A stretch of DNA of 64,000 nucleotides, from contig CAWJLE010000003.1 in NCBI GenBank assembly GCA_963843645.1, forward strand, positions 1,240,001-1,304,000, in the 5' to 3' direction. This document shows, in pieces, positions 26,197 through 35,959 of the stretch. The DNA is from CAWJLE01 sp963843645. Lineage in GTDB: Bacteria; Chloroflexota; Anaerolineae; DAOTYC01. Position 1 is the first letter of the stretch. The number at the start of each line of letters is the position of its first letter. The notes under the pieces were generated by a model. The model worked only from the letters and a program-made list of their open reading frames with translations, had not been told where the DNA came from and made no database searches. The translations under genes were made by a program, and so were the position numbers.

Positions 26197-28163
26197 ATGG
26201 CCTCTCTTTCCGGTTTCATCGCCGACAACGTCTATCTCGTGTTCTTCCTCAAGGGACTCGTCTTCTTCGCGATGGGAGTGCGCATCACGTGTGAGATCCG
26301 CCGGCCGAGTGAGCTGCAATTGGCCAGCCGGCTGTGGCTTCTGTCCGCCTATGCGTTCTTCGCATGCGCGGGCAACTGGCTGCAGATGTCGTTGGTTCTC
26401 ACGTGGGCCGGCCACAACGCGTTCCTCAACGCGCTGACCGCCTCCGCTTACGCCATCGGTGCGGTGTTCCTCCTGCTGTTCGGTCTCGAACTCGTCACGC
26501 TCCTCAACCGAAAATACGTCTGGTTGCGATGGGTCTGCTCCGGCCTGGTGGGATTGTACCTGGCACTGCTGGTGCTGAAGCTCACCGGCAGCGGCCCTGA
26601 CACCGACTGGCTATCGGCCATCGAGGTGACCACACGCTACGTCGTCTACTTGCCGGCATTGGCTCTATCGGGCCTGGCGCTGTGGCTCCACAGGCGCGTC
26701 TTCCTGGAGATGAACCTGTCTCCCATCGCGTGGAGCTGCGCCGGAGCCGCGGCCGCCTTCGGGCTGAAGTGGATAGCCGCCGTTGCCGCCCCTCCCGACC
26801 TTGGACTCCCGGCCACGCTCATCTCGACGATGTTCGTTCCGATTCAGCTGCTGCGAATGGCTGCCACACTCGCCGTGACGGTCTACGTCGTTCGGATTCT
26901 GAACTTCTTCGAGGAAGAACACCACCGCAAGCTAGATCAGGCGGTCGAGGAGAAGCTGCGAGCCCAGCAGGAAGCGCTGTCGGCTCAGAGACAGACGTGC
27001 GAAGAAATCAGGCACTGGAGCACCTCCATGGCGGACATGGTCCAGGCGATCTCGGCAACGATCAGCCAGCCCATCGAGCTGCACGAGATCATGGGGACCG
27101 TCCTGAAAGACTGCCTGCGTTTGACCGGGCTCAAGATGGGCCAGGTATTCACGCTTCGCGACCCGGATCAAGCCCCGGTGCTGATCGTGCAGGAGGGCCG
27201 CCCGCGTCCGTCGCCGGAGCTGGCGACTCCGGCGGAAAGGGTGACCGTCGGGCACGCGCTCGCCACGCACGCCGCCCAAACCGGTGAGCTCCTCGTCATC
27301 GAGAACCTGTCGCAGGACGAGCGCTTCCACTGCCCGGAAGCCAGATTCCACGTCAGCGTCCCGCTCAAGTCGAAGGGACGGGTCACGGGCATCCTGAACC
27401 TCGCTGGCGACGACGAGACGCGCCTGACCCAGCGACAGATCGAGCTGCTGATGGCCGTCGGCCAGCAACTCGGCGTGGCAATCGAAAACGCCGGACTCAT
27501 CGCCCGGCTCAAGAGCATGGCCACGCTGGAAGAGCGCCTGCGCCTGAGCCGTGAGCTGCACGATGGTCTGGCGCAGGTGCTTGGCTATCTCAATCTCAAG
27601 AGCCAGGTCACGCAGACGTTGCTGCAGTCGGATCGGATGGCCGAGGCGTTGGTTGAGTTGAAGGACATCGAGGACGTCACCGCGCGCGCTTACGACGACG
27701 TGCGTGAGGAGATCTACGGGCTCAGGCTCGCGACGTCGACCGGGATGGATTGGCGTCCATCCTCAGGGATTACGTCGTGCGATTCGGCGAGCAAAGCGGC
27801 GTTCAAGTGGACTTGCAGGCCGACGACCGCGTCGACGATTCGCTCGCCCCAGAGACCGAGCTGCAGCTGTTTCGCATCGTCCAGGAGGCTCTCACGAACA
27901 TCAGAAGACACGCCCAGGCCGGCAACGTCTCGATCGTGCTCGCCACGAGCGAAGGCAAGGTCTTGATCAGCATCCGAGACAACGGCCGAGGTTTCGACCC
28001 CGAGCAGGTTCTAAAGGACGATTCGCGGCATCTCGGCCTGCAGACCATGCGCGAGCGGGCCAGGAGCATCGGCGGCTCCCTGCACGTCCACAGTCAGCTG
28101 GAGCGTGGGACCGAGATCCGGGTAGAAACCCCGGCGGACCTGGGAGGAAGCGGAGGGATATGA
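26197..28163 (+). CDS. Membrane sensor histidine kinase, NarX/LiaS-like, one frameshift
   Basis: About 655 residues after correction. Six to seven N-terminal hydrophobic helices (to about residue 235), coiled coil (LDQAVEEKLRAQQEALSAQR), GAF domain (about 275-430), HisKA_3 dimerisation domain (LRLSRELHDGLAQVLGYLNL, His455) and HATPase (FRIVQEALTNIRRHAQA, SIRDNGRGF, LGLQTMRERARSIGG). A missing T near 27750 breaks the frame between YGLRLATSTGMD and LASILRDYV. The stop overlaps the response regulator start (ATGA). It lies directly before the molybdoenzyme genes and may control them. Confidence 0.88.
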
Positions 28164-28837
28164 GCGATAGGCTGAACGTTCTTTTGGTCGACGACCACGT
28201 TCTGTTTCGAAAAGGCGTGGCGTCGTTGCTGGGAAGCCGGCCGGACATGGAAGTCGTTGCGGAGGCCGGCAACGGGCTCGAAGCCATCGAAAAGGCGCGG
28301 GAGATCGTGCCCGATTTGATCTTGATGGACGTCCACATGCCGGTCTGTGACGGGCTCGAGGCCGTCCGGGTAATCAGTCGCGAGATGCCCAACGCCAAGA
28401 TCGTTATGTTAAGCGTGGACGAGGATGACGCGACCCTGTTCGAAGCGATCAAATGCGGCGCGCAAGGCTATCTGCTCAAGAAACTGACCCCCGACCACCT
28501 GTTTCGGATGTTGGATACGGTGATCAAGGGCGAAGTCGCGCTTCCGCCGCTGATGATGGCGAAAGTCCTGGCAGAGTTTCAGCACCCCAGCCAGGATTCC
28601 GGCGGCGACCGCCCAGGGCCGGTTGAGGAGCTGTCCGATCGGGAAATCGAAGTGCTTGAGCACATCGTTACCGGCGCCAGCAACGCCGACATCGCCGCGG
28701 CCCTCGTTATCACGGAGAATACGGTCAAGAATCACCTGCGAAACATCCTCGCCAAACTGCACCTCCAGAATCGCGTCCAGGCAGCCGTCTACGCCGTCCG
28801 AACCGGCCTGGTCGACGACCCCACACGCCGGATCTGA
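28160..28837 (+). CDS. NarL/FixJ-family response regulator
   Basis: A 225-residue regulator: receiver with the DD pair in VLLVDDH, phospho-acceptor Asp57 in LILMDVHMPV, conserved Lys in GYLLKKLTPD; C-terminal LuxR-type HTH (LSDREIEVLEHIVTGASNAD, ITENTVKNHLRNILAKLHL). Start overlaps the kinase stop; GGAGG lies upstream. Cognate partner of the NarX-like kinase. The next gene downstream is the molybdoenzyme catalytic subunit, its most likely target. Confidence 0.93.
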   Translation: MSDRLNVLLVDDHVLFRKGVASLLGSRPDMEVVAEAGNGLEAIEKAREIVPDLILMDVHMPVCDGLEAVRVISREMPNAKIVMLSVDEDDATLFEAIKCGAQGYLLKKLTPDHLFRMLDTVIKGEVALPPLMMAKVLAEFQHPSQDSGGDRPGPVEELSDREIEVLEHIVTGASNADIAAALVITENTVKNHLRNILAKLHLQNRVQAAVYAVRTGLVDDPTRRI

Positions 28838-29142
28838 CACCATCGCCACAGGCTTCGCCCCCACCCTGCCGGGTGGCCACACAGAGGTCCCCCTACCGCG
28901 GACGGCTGCGTCAGAGGCGCTCCCGCGTGGTCGCCCGGCAAGGTGCCGGTGGTCCCTCGCGCTCCAGACACCCTAAATAGCCCGAAAGAACTACTGACCG
29001 AATAGCTCTTTCGGCAACGCGAGATGGCTTGACTGGGTCTGCCCATCAGACGCGGAAGCTGCTAAAATAATCACAAGTAATCCCTACAACATACGCTGTC
29101 GTAATAGGTGGCCCAGGGTTCTGGAGAGACGAGGAGGTTTTT
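28838..29142. other. Intergenic region before the molybdoenzyme, with a hairpin
   Basis: About 305 bases. An imperfect 11-bp hairpin at 28982-29014 probably ends the two-component transcript. The 3' part is AT-richer (TAAAATAATCACAAG near 29064) and is the expected promoter/activator region of the molybdoenzyme operon; no clear -35 was seen, as expected for an activated promoter. Confidence 0.45.
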
Positions 29143-31411
29143 ATGGGCGTAAGAGACACACTGCATGACTGGCGTCTGAGCCGACGAACGTTTCTGAAAG
29201 CAACGGGGGCGCTGGGGGTGGCAGTCACGTTGGCCGGCGGCGAGAAGCAGCTGCTGGGCAGGACCACAGACCTGGCGGCGCTGGCTGCCGAGGCCGACGT
29301 GCAGACCATCACCAGCGTCTGCGGGGCCTGCCACAACGGGTGCTCCATTTCCGCCGTCGTTCAGAACGGACGGCTGCTGCGCGTTTCCGGCCTCAAGGAT
29401 GACCCCCGCGTCAGCGGGCGGTTGTGTGCGAAGGGCCTGCTGGCTCCGCAACGGGCCTACGATCCGAGAAGAGTCCGCTATCCCCTGCGCCGCACGGGCG
29501 AGCGTGGCAGCGGGCAGTGGAAGCGAGTGTCCTGGGACGAGGCGCTCACTGAGCTGGCCGACAAGATGAAAGCGGCCAAAGAGGCCAACGGCCCTTACTC
29601 GGTCGCCTTCTGCCGCGGCCAGGGCGGCAAGTGGGGCTTCCCTTACGACTTCTTGCAGCGCCTCACTCACGCCTTCGGCACCGAGTGCTCGATGGGTGGC
29701 AGCGAATGCTTCATCCCTCGCGTAGTCGGCGAAGTGACCACCTACGCTGATATGTTAGCGACCGGCGACTACGCCAACGCCGATCTCATCATCCTCTGGG
29801 GCAAGCAGAACACGTTCTCTTGCGCGCCGCAGACCAAGCTCATCTTCGATGCCCGAGAACGAGGGGCGAAGCTGGTGGTGGTCGATCCGCTGCGCTTCCA
29901 CATGGGCGCTCGAGCCGACCAGTTCTATCAGATCGAGCCCGGCACGGACATGGCGATGATGCTGGCCATGCTGTACGTCATCGTTGAGAAGGACCTGTGG
30001 GACCACGATTTCGTGGACAAGTACACCAACGACCCGGGCCTGACGGCGCTCGCAGCCCATCTTCGCGGAGAAAACCCGTTGGGCGTTGCCTTCACTCCCG
30101 AAATGGGCGTCTGCGATCTGCGGGATCGACGCGAACGCGATTCGCGAGTTCGCCGTGCAGTACGCCACCACCAGGCGCGCCTGTCTGCTCAGCGGCCATG
30201 GGATCGAAGGCCGGATCAACGTCAGTCAGACGGCCCGCACGATGGCCATCCTGCGGCTGGTCACCGGCCACTACGACCGCATCGGCAGCGATTGGTCAGT
30301 GATGCCCAGCCCGCCGAAGAATCCGGACTTCTACTTCGAGGACCGGGTGGTGCCCGGGTATAAGCGCGACAAGCCGGTGGTGGGATTCGCGGTGCCGCCC
30401 TATAACCCGCCGCCCAGCACGCATCCTCTCGAGTTCATGATGCAGGGCCAGATCCCGACGCCGGACGCCTTCAACGAGATGAAGAAGGGCAACACGAAGG
30501 TTGCCATGATCATCGCCGGCAACCCGATGGTCATGGAGCCTCAGCCGAAGTCGGTGCGTGAGGCGATGGACAAAGTGGAATTCGTGGTGGTGCTGGATCC
30601 GTACATGACCAAGACCGCCGAGATCGCCGATCTCGTCCTGCCCGCCGCCACGTATGTCGAGCGAACCGAGCCGGAATGGTTCACGCTGGATTACGGCCAG
30701 AACAGCGTCGGGCTGCGCCAGCAGTTGGTCACGGTGGGAGAAGCCTGGCCGGACTACCAGTTCTTCATCAAGCTCGGCCAGAAGTTGGGCTATACCGAAG
30801 AATTCGCGAGCGACGACGTCGGGTGGTACATCGACGAGCTGCTCAAACCGGCAGACCTCACACTGCAGAAGATGAAAGACGCCGGGAAGCCCATCCAGTT
30901 CGCCCCCATGGCGTATCAGAAGTACGAGACTGCAGGCTTCAGCTTGCCCGGCGGCAAGGCGAACATCGTGTCCGAGATTCTGAAGGAGCAAGGTTTCGAT
31001 CCGCTGCCTGTCTGGTTGGAAGGCTCGGAGTCGCCGCGCATCACTCCGGACATCGCGAAAGACTACCCGTTCGTCACGTTCACCGGCCGCGCCGGTCCGC
31101 AGTACGTTCACAGCGATGGGCGGACGCTGCCCTGGGCGAGAGAGATCACGCCCGAGGCGCGAGTGATGATCCACCCCGACAAAGCGTCTGAGCTGGGCAT
31201 CGCTGACAACGATTGGTGCGTCGTCGAATCGCCCCGCGGCAGCATCAAGATACGAGCGGAGGTCACGCGGGTCGTCAGCCCGAAGTGCCTCTACGTACCG
31301 GGCGGCTGGGACAACGCGAACTACAACGACTTGGGCATCGAAGAGGACATCGATCCCATTTCGAGCCAGCCCAACTACATGACCTGTCTGGGTCGCATTC
31401 GAAAAGCTTGA
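29143..31411 (+). CDS. Molybdopterin oxidoreductase catalytic subunit (DMSO reductase family), one frameshift
   Basis: About 755 residues after correction. Twin-arginine signal LSRRTFLKA at the N-terminus indicates folded export. A [4Fe-4S] site follows: Cys60, Cys63, Cys67 and Cys95. GGSECFIPR lies where the Mo ligand is expected. One extra A in the run 30101-30103 breaks the frame after FTPE; correction gives WASAICGIDANAIREFA. The C-terminal half has the usual VVLDPYMTKTAEIADLVLPA and the dinucleotide-binding barrel. Together with the ferredoxin and NrfD genes it resembles polysulfide/thiosulfate reductases, but the substrate is not provable. Confidence 0.88.
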
Positions 31412-31425
31412 CGAGGAGGCTCTTC

Positions 31426-31974
31426 ATGCAATACGGGTTTTATTTCGATGCGGATCGATGTATGCAGTGTTTTGCCTGCGAGGTCGCCTGCAAGGCTGAG
31501 CATGATCTCGAGCCCCACGTTACCGAGGAACCGGGCACCCGCGGTCCGCGCTGGCGTCGAGTCCTGACGACAGAGAGTACGTCAAACGGCGACGTCTCCG
31601 TCGAGTATCTGTCCATCTCCTGCATGCACTGTGGCAAGCCTGCCTGTGAGGCGGTGTGCCCGACCGGCGCCATCCACAAGCGTGCTGAAGACGGCATCGT
31701 GGTCGTAGATCAGAGCAAGTGCATCGGCTGCCACTACTGCTTCTTCGCCTGCCCTTTCGGCATCCCGCAGTATGGGGCGGACGGCACCATGCAGAAATGC
31801 AATCTCTGCGTGGACACCCGGCTGGCTGAGGGCGAGAAGCCGGCCTGCGTCCAGGCCTGCTGCAGCGGGGCCCTTCAGTTCGGCACCATGGAGGAACTGG
31901 CGGACCTGGTGCGGGAGAAGACGGCCCACAAGCTTTCGGGGGCCACTCAGCCATCCATGATCGTTGCCAAGTAG
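31426..31974 (+). CDS. Four-cluster ferredoxin subunit (DmsB/PsrB-like)
   Basis: A 182-residue electron-transfer subunit. ATG after GAGGAGG, 14 bases from the catalytic gene. Sixteen-cysteine pattern for four [4Fe-4S] clusters: CMQCFACEVACK, CMHCGKPACEAVCP, CIGCHYCFFACPFG, CNLCVD and CVQACCSGAL. There is no signal peptide, so it would be exported by hitch-hiking with the twin-arginine catalytic subunit. It passes electrons between the NrfD anchor and the molybdoenzyme. Confidence 0.92.
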   Translation: MQYGFYFDADRCMQCFACEVACKAEHDLEPHVTEEPGTRGPRWRRVLTTESTSNGDVSVEYLSISCMHCGKPACEAVCPTGAIHKRAEDGIVVVDQSKCIGCHYCFFACPFGIPQYGADGTMQKCNLCVDTRLAEGEKPACVQACCSGALQFGTMEELADLVREKTAHKLSGATQPSMIVAK

Positions 31975-32061
31975 CTTACGAGCGGTACGGGTAGCGGCAG
32001 AGAGGGGGAGGGCGCGCTCCTTCGCTTCTCTGCCGCCTCGAATGTGCAGTTGATTGGGTCT

Positions 32062-32197
32062 CTCTCCGCGAGACCTGCCCTGTCCGACCCCTTTCTCGGC
32101 CTCTCCCGTGAGACGGAAGAGAAGCAGGACGCGGCCTCTTCCCTTCCCGTCTGGGAGAGGTGGGAAAGGGGTCGGACGGGGCAGCTCTCGCGGAGAG
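32062..32197. repeat. Nested inverted repeat (miniature element)
   Basis: Outer arms of 34 bases (32062-32095 and 32164-32197) match with two mismatches, and inner arms (about 32101-32117 and 32146-32160) also pair. It occupies the gap between the ferredoxin and NrfD genes (31975-32275), so the operon is interrupted by a foldable 136-base element. There is no target-site duplication I could confirm. Confidence 0.75.
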
Positions 32198-32275
32198 CCG
32201 ACCACTCAACGGTTGGCCTGGGCGAAACCATGGCACTGGATCGAACGTCACAACTGTTGGTCAGGAGTTGGCATC

Positions 32276-33247
32276 ATGACAGGACTGCAGACACAGTGGA
32301 GTTGGCTGATCGCCATTTACCTGTTTCTGGGCGGGTTGGGCGCCGGGGTCTTCGTGGCGACGTCCATCATTGCGCTGATCAGCGGCGACCGCTTCAAATC
32401 GACCGTCAGGTTCGGCGCCTGGGCCGGCGCGACGACGATTGCCCTGGGGACACTCGTCTTGCTGATCGACGTCGGCAAGCCATTCCGCGCAATTATCATG
32501 TTCAAGAGCTTCGTAAACTTCAACTCCTGGATGACGCGAGGCGCCTGGTTGTTGTTCTTCGCGGTCCTGTTGAACGGACTGGCAGCGCTACTCTGGACCG
32601 ACTGGTCGCTGGGCTTGTTCGCCAGAATTTGGAACCCCTTGAAGACGAAGCGGACTGTCTTCCGGGCCATTCTGGCGGCGATAGGAATTCCACTCAATCT
32701 GGGCGTGGCGGCTTACACCGGTATTCTGCTGGGTGTCCTGCCGTTCCGGCCACTGTGGCACACGTGGCTCCTGCCGGCCTTGTTTGTGGCGTCAGCCATG
32801 GATACAGGCGTGGGGTTGGTCACCGGCTATGCAAGTCTTCGGGAAAAGGCCGAGCGCGCGAATTATCTTCGAATTGTGCTGGAAATCTGCATTCTGCTGC
32901 TGATCCTGATAGAGAGTGTTGCTTTGTGGCAGTTTTTGAAGGCCGCTTTCAACGGCGCACCTGACGCCGCCAAAAGTGCTCAGATCGTGGCCACCGGCCC
33001 ACTGGCCGTCCCGTTCTGGATCTTGGTGGTCGGCTGCGGGCTGCTGATACCCTTCCTGGCTTGCCTGTCCCAGTTGAGCGGCGTGCTGAGACGCCGCGCG
33101 CTTCCGGTGTCACTTGTCGGCACGGCCTGCTGTCTGGCAGGCGGCTGGACCCTGCGCTTTCTGGTCCTGTCTGCCGGACTCCCGCAGTCTCTGGCCAGCC
33201 CGGCATGGCCCCAGATTCTCGCCGGTGTCCAACTCGTGATCCACTGA
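32276..33247 (+). CDS. NrfD/PsrC-type membrane anchor subunit
   Basis: A 323-residue integral membrane protein with eight to nine hydrophobic helices. ATG after AGGAG. Family features: WLIAIYLFLGGLGAGVFVAT at the start, NFNSWMTRGAWLLFFAVLLN, and YTGILLGVLPFRPLWHTWLL. It anchors the complex and exchanges electrons with membrane quinone. The family can work as quinol oxidase or quinone reductase, so direction is open. Confidence 0.9.
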   Translation: MTGLQTQWSWLIAIYLFLGGLGAGVFVATSIIALISGDRFKSTVRFGAWAGATTIALGTLVLLIDVGKPFRAIIMFKSFVNFNSWMTRGAWLLFFAVLLNGLAALLWTDWSLGLFARIWNPLKTKRTVFRAILAAIGIPLNLGVAAYTGILLGVLPFRPLWHTWLLPALFVASAMDTGVGLVTGYASLREKAERANYLRIVLEICILLLILIESVALWQFLKAAFNGAPDAAKSAQIVATGPLAVPFWILVVGCGLLIPFLACLSQLSGVLRRRALPVSLVGTACCLAGGWTLRFLVLSAGLPQSLASPAWPQILAGVQLVIH

Positions 33248-33274
33248 TCAGGAGCTGACGGAAGGAGCAATGAT

Positions 33275-33748
33275 ATGAGGCGTGTGCTGATATTGTCTTG
33301 CCATCCTTTGTTCGCCGAAGGTCTCGAGAAACTGTTGGCCAGGGAACCCGAGATGAAGGTCGTGGGATGCGAGCAGGATGTCAGCCGCGCCGCCGAGCTG
33401 CTCGAGCAGCTCGGTCCGAACGTGATCATCGTGGACTGTACCGCTTCGCAGGGCACGCCTCCGCCCGCACTGGTCCAATTGCTCCGGGACCGGCCAGGGG
33501 TGCGGCTGATCAGCCTCGACCTTAACGACAATCATCTGAGCCTCTATCACGCCGAACGTCGCCTGGTCAAACAGATCGGGGACCTGGTCGAAGCCGCGGT
33601 CGGGCCGGAGAGCGGCCTGGATGCTGAGGCGTCGGCCCGTGGGTCGTTGGGGTCGTCCGCCTGGTGGCTTCCGGTGCCGGTCTTGCCACACACGAGATCG
33701 TCGGACAGCCTGAGCCTGGTCATGGGGGGCATTGGAGGTTGGGAGGAA
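33275..33748 (+). CDS. NarL-type pseudo-receiver, in frame with the TorD gene
   Basis: Starts MRRVLILSCHPLFAEGLEKL after GGAAGGAG. This matches the first strand and helix of NarL-type receivers, but the acidic metal-binding pair is replaced by Ser-Cys; the phospho-acceptor position (NVIIVDCTAS) is kept. The receiver-like part is about 110 residues, followed by a low-complexity stretch. No stop separates it from the TorD domain, so it may be the N-terminal half of a fusion, or a frameshift may hide its stop. No DNA-binding domain is present. Probably a non-phosphorylated protein-protein module. Confidence 0.5.
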
Positions 33749-34463
33749 GTGAACGATTTGACGGAAGTCATGGAACTGCTGCGGAACCGGCATGCGACCT
33801 ACGCATTGCTGTCCCGTATGTATCGTGAAGAAGTGTCTGCCTCTTTGCTGCACGAACTGGTCAAAAGGGTCGACGAGCCGCCCGCGGGCGGGCAGAATGC
33901 GGTAGACGATGAGGGCTACCGGCTCTTTGAAAGTGCCCTGAGGGCGATGGATCGTAGCGACCTGGAAGCCGTCAGTCAGAGTCTGGCGACCGAGTACGCC
34001 GGGTTGTTCCTGGGGCTCAAAGAAAACTACGTCTTACCCCACGAATCTGTCTACACCGACGAGGAACGGCTCATGATGCAGGAGGCGCGCGACGAAGTCG
34101 TTTCCGAGTATCGGCGCGAGGAACTGGCCATGACAGAGGGACTTCGCTGAGCCGGAGGATCACATTGCGGTCGAGCTGGCATTTATGGCTCACCTGGCTC
34201 AGAGAACCCTCGACCTCGTGCAACAGGGCGACACGGTTGGAGCGGGCGCGTACCTGGAAAGACAGATCCGCTTCTTGCGCGCACACCTGCTCAACTGGGT
34301 CCCGACCTTCTGCGCGGATATAGAGCGGCTGGCTGACTCTGATTTTTACCGGGGTCTGGCCGTGCTAACTCGGGATCACCTTGCCTCCGAACAGGAAACC
34401 CTGCCTGCACTGGCTCAGGCTCTGAGGCCATTCCAACAAGACGCGGCGGTACTCGGCGAATGA
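33749..34463 (+). CDS. TorD/DmsD-family molybdoenzyme chaperone, one frameshift
   Basis: About 237 residues after correction. The GTG at 33749 has GGAGG 10 bases upstream, but the frame is open from 33275, so a fusion is possible. Helical TorD pattern: RHATYALLSRMYREEVSAS, LATEYAGLFLGL, LPHESVYTDEERLMMQEARD. One extra T near 34150 breaks the frame; correction gives LREPEDHIAVELAFMAHLAQ, LRAHLLNWVPTFCADIE and FYRGLAVLTRDHL. It binds the twin-arginine leader of the catalytic subunit and assists cofactor loading. Confidence 0.82.
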
Positions 34464-34506
34464 GAACCGCAAATGCGGGTTCTGCCTCACAGAAAGGCAA
34501 AACGCA

Positions 34507-35670
34507 TTGCTGAGATTGGGCCTGCCTCAGATCGTGGATATCTTGGGACGCCTGGACCGTGAGCCCATTCGGGTCATCGCCGATCGATGCGCTCGGATCA
34601 GGCACCGCCGATCGCAATGTTCGCGCTGCATTGACGTCTGCCCGGCCGGCGCAATCCGCTTGGACGGGGGGCCGAAGCTGGACGTCGACAAGTGCCTGAG
34701 CTGCGGACTGTGCGCAGTCACCTGTCCAACCGGAGCCCTCGCCTCTGACTCGCCGTCCGGTCCCGACCTCGTGGAGCAGCTGCGGGGCGTCGCTGCAGGG
34801 CGTGACTGGGCCTCGTTCGCATGCCGACGCACCGTAGAGGGCACGCCGTCAGACGAGAAGCGTTGCGTCAATGTGCAATGTATTGGCGCGATCGATCCGG
34901 CCGTCCTTCTCAGTGCCGTTTCGTTTGGGCTACGGCACCTGTACCTGGTGTGCAGCGCCTGCGCGGACTGCCCTGTCACACAGGGAAAGGCGATCGCGCG
35001 GAAAAACGCCGACACCGTCAACCGCCTGGCCGAGACGCTGGGGGTCTCGCCCACCGTGTCCCTGGTAGAGGTCTTGCCTCCAGAATGCAGCGTCCCTCTC
35101 GAAACCGCCCCCAGGGAAGCCATGTCCCGGCGCGAGTTCTTCGCCCTGCTGCGGCGCCAGACGACGAAAGCGGGGGCCGTCACGGCCGACGCAGTCGTCG
35201 GCAACGGTTCGGAGCGAGATCGCAGCCACGTCAAGACCCAGCCGGACGCGACAATCCCTGTTCAACGCCAGTTGCTGCTGGCCGCGTTGCGGCGCCTCGC
35301 CGACGGCCGCGCCGCGCCCAACACGGCACTGCCCGGTACGGGACTCTGGGCCACGTACGCTGTTACCGCGGATTGCGTGGGCTGCCAGATGTGCGCGTAT
35401 TTCTGCCCCACGGGCGCTTTGACCAGGTCCGACCAGGGCGGCGTGAGCTTTCAAGTATCGCGCTGCACCGGCTGCGGCGTATGCCGGGACGTCTGCTTCA
35501 AGCAGGCGATCACCCTCTCGGACGACGTCTCGCTGACGGACGTCTTGGACGATCGTGTCGTCCACGTCGGCATGGCCCGGCCACCGCAGGCCGGTGGAAC
35601 GCCCGAGCGTCTCACCGAACAACAATTGGCAAGAAGGGTGATGGATGCCCTGCCCTCGAAAAAACGATAA
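34507..35670 (+). CDS. Polyferredoxin with MvhD-like middle domain
   Basis: About 387 residues with two pairs of [4Fe-4S] motifs: CSRCIDVCPAGAI and CLSCGLCAVTCPTGAL near the N-terminus, CVGCQMCAYFCPTGAL and CTGCGVCRDVCFKQAI near the C-terminus. The middle (FACRR...CVNVQCIGAIDPAVLLSAV, HLYLVCSACADCPV) resembles the thiol/Fe-S domain of MvhD-type electron carriers. The TTG start has no ribosome binding site. In-frame sequence upstream (NRKCGFCLTERQ) looks coded, and an ATG at 34460 overlaps the TorD stop, so a one-base error may hide the true start. Likely an electron donor or acceptor of the Mo module. Confidence 0.75.
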   Translation: MLRLGLPQIVDILGRLDREPIRVIADRCARIRHRRSQCSRCIDVCPAGAIRLDGGPKLDVDKCLSCGLCAVTCPTGALASDSPSGPDLVEQLRGVAAGRDWASFACRRTVEGTPSDEKRCVNVQCIGAIDPAVLLSAVSFGLRHLYLVCSACADCPVTQGKAIARKNADTVNRLAETLGVSPTVSLVEVLPPECSVPLETAPREAMSRREFFALLRRQTTKAGAVTADAVVGNGSERDRSHVKTQPDATIPVQRQLLLAALRRLADGRAAPNTALPGTGLWATYAVTADCVGCQMCAYFCPTGALTRSDQGGVSFQVSRCTGCGVCRDVCFKQAITLSDDVSLTDVLDDRVVHVGMARPPQAGGTPERLTEQQLARRVMDALPSKKR

Positions 35671-35959
35671 GGCGGACGCGCCCACCGGGGGACATTCGCC
35701 AACCTGTCCCGATAGCCCCGTTTTTGTGGAGTAGCCCCAATCCGTGGTACTATTGTGGGGTTGGAAGAATCAGGCGAGTGAGTTCCTCGTCGCTGGACCT
35801 CTCCCTGCATCCGAAAGTCCGCAGCTCGAGCGAAACGGGCCACATTACAACTTGAGGGATCGACGGACGGCTCCGGCGTGAGCCGCGCGTCCGCTGTCGC
35901 GCCGTTCGCAAAACCTGCGACAACGGCAGGTGCAGCAAGATCACGCCCAAGCGACACGT

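Noticed and set aside
30086..30130. Selenocysteine or programmed frameshift in the molybdoenzyme gene
   Set aside because: The break is an extra A in an AAA run with no in-frame TGA at the Mo-ligand position and no slippery heptamer plus pseudoknot; removing one A restores the family sequence.
35740..35775. Molybdenum cofactor riboswitch before mobA-mobB
   Set aside because: There is only a short imperfect CCCCAAT/ATTGTGGGG pairing, not the multi-stem Moco RNA structure.
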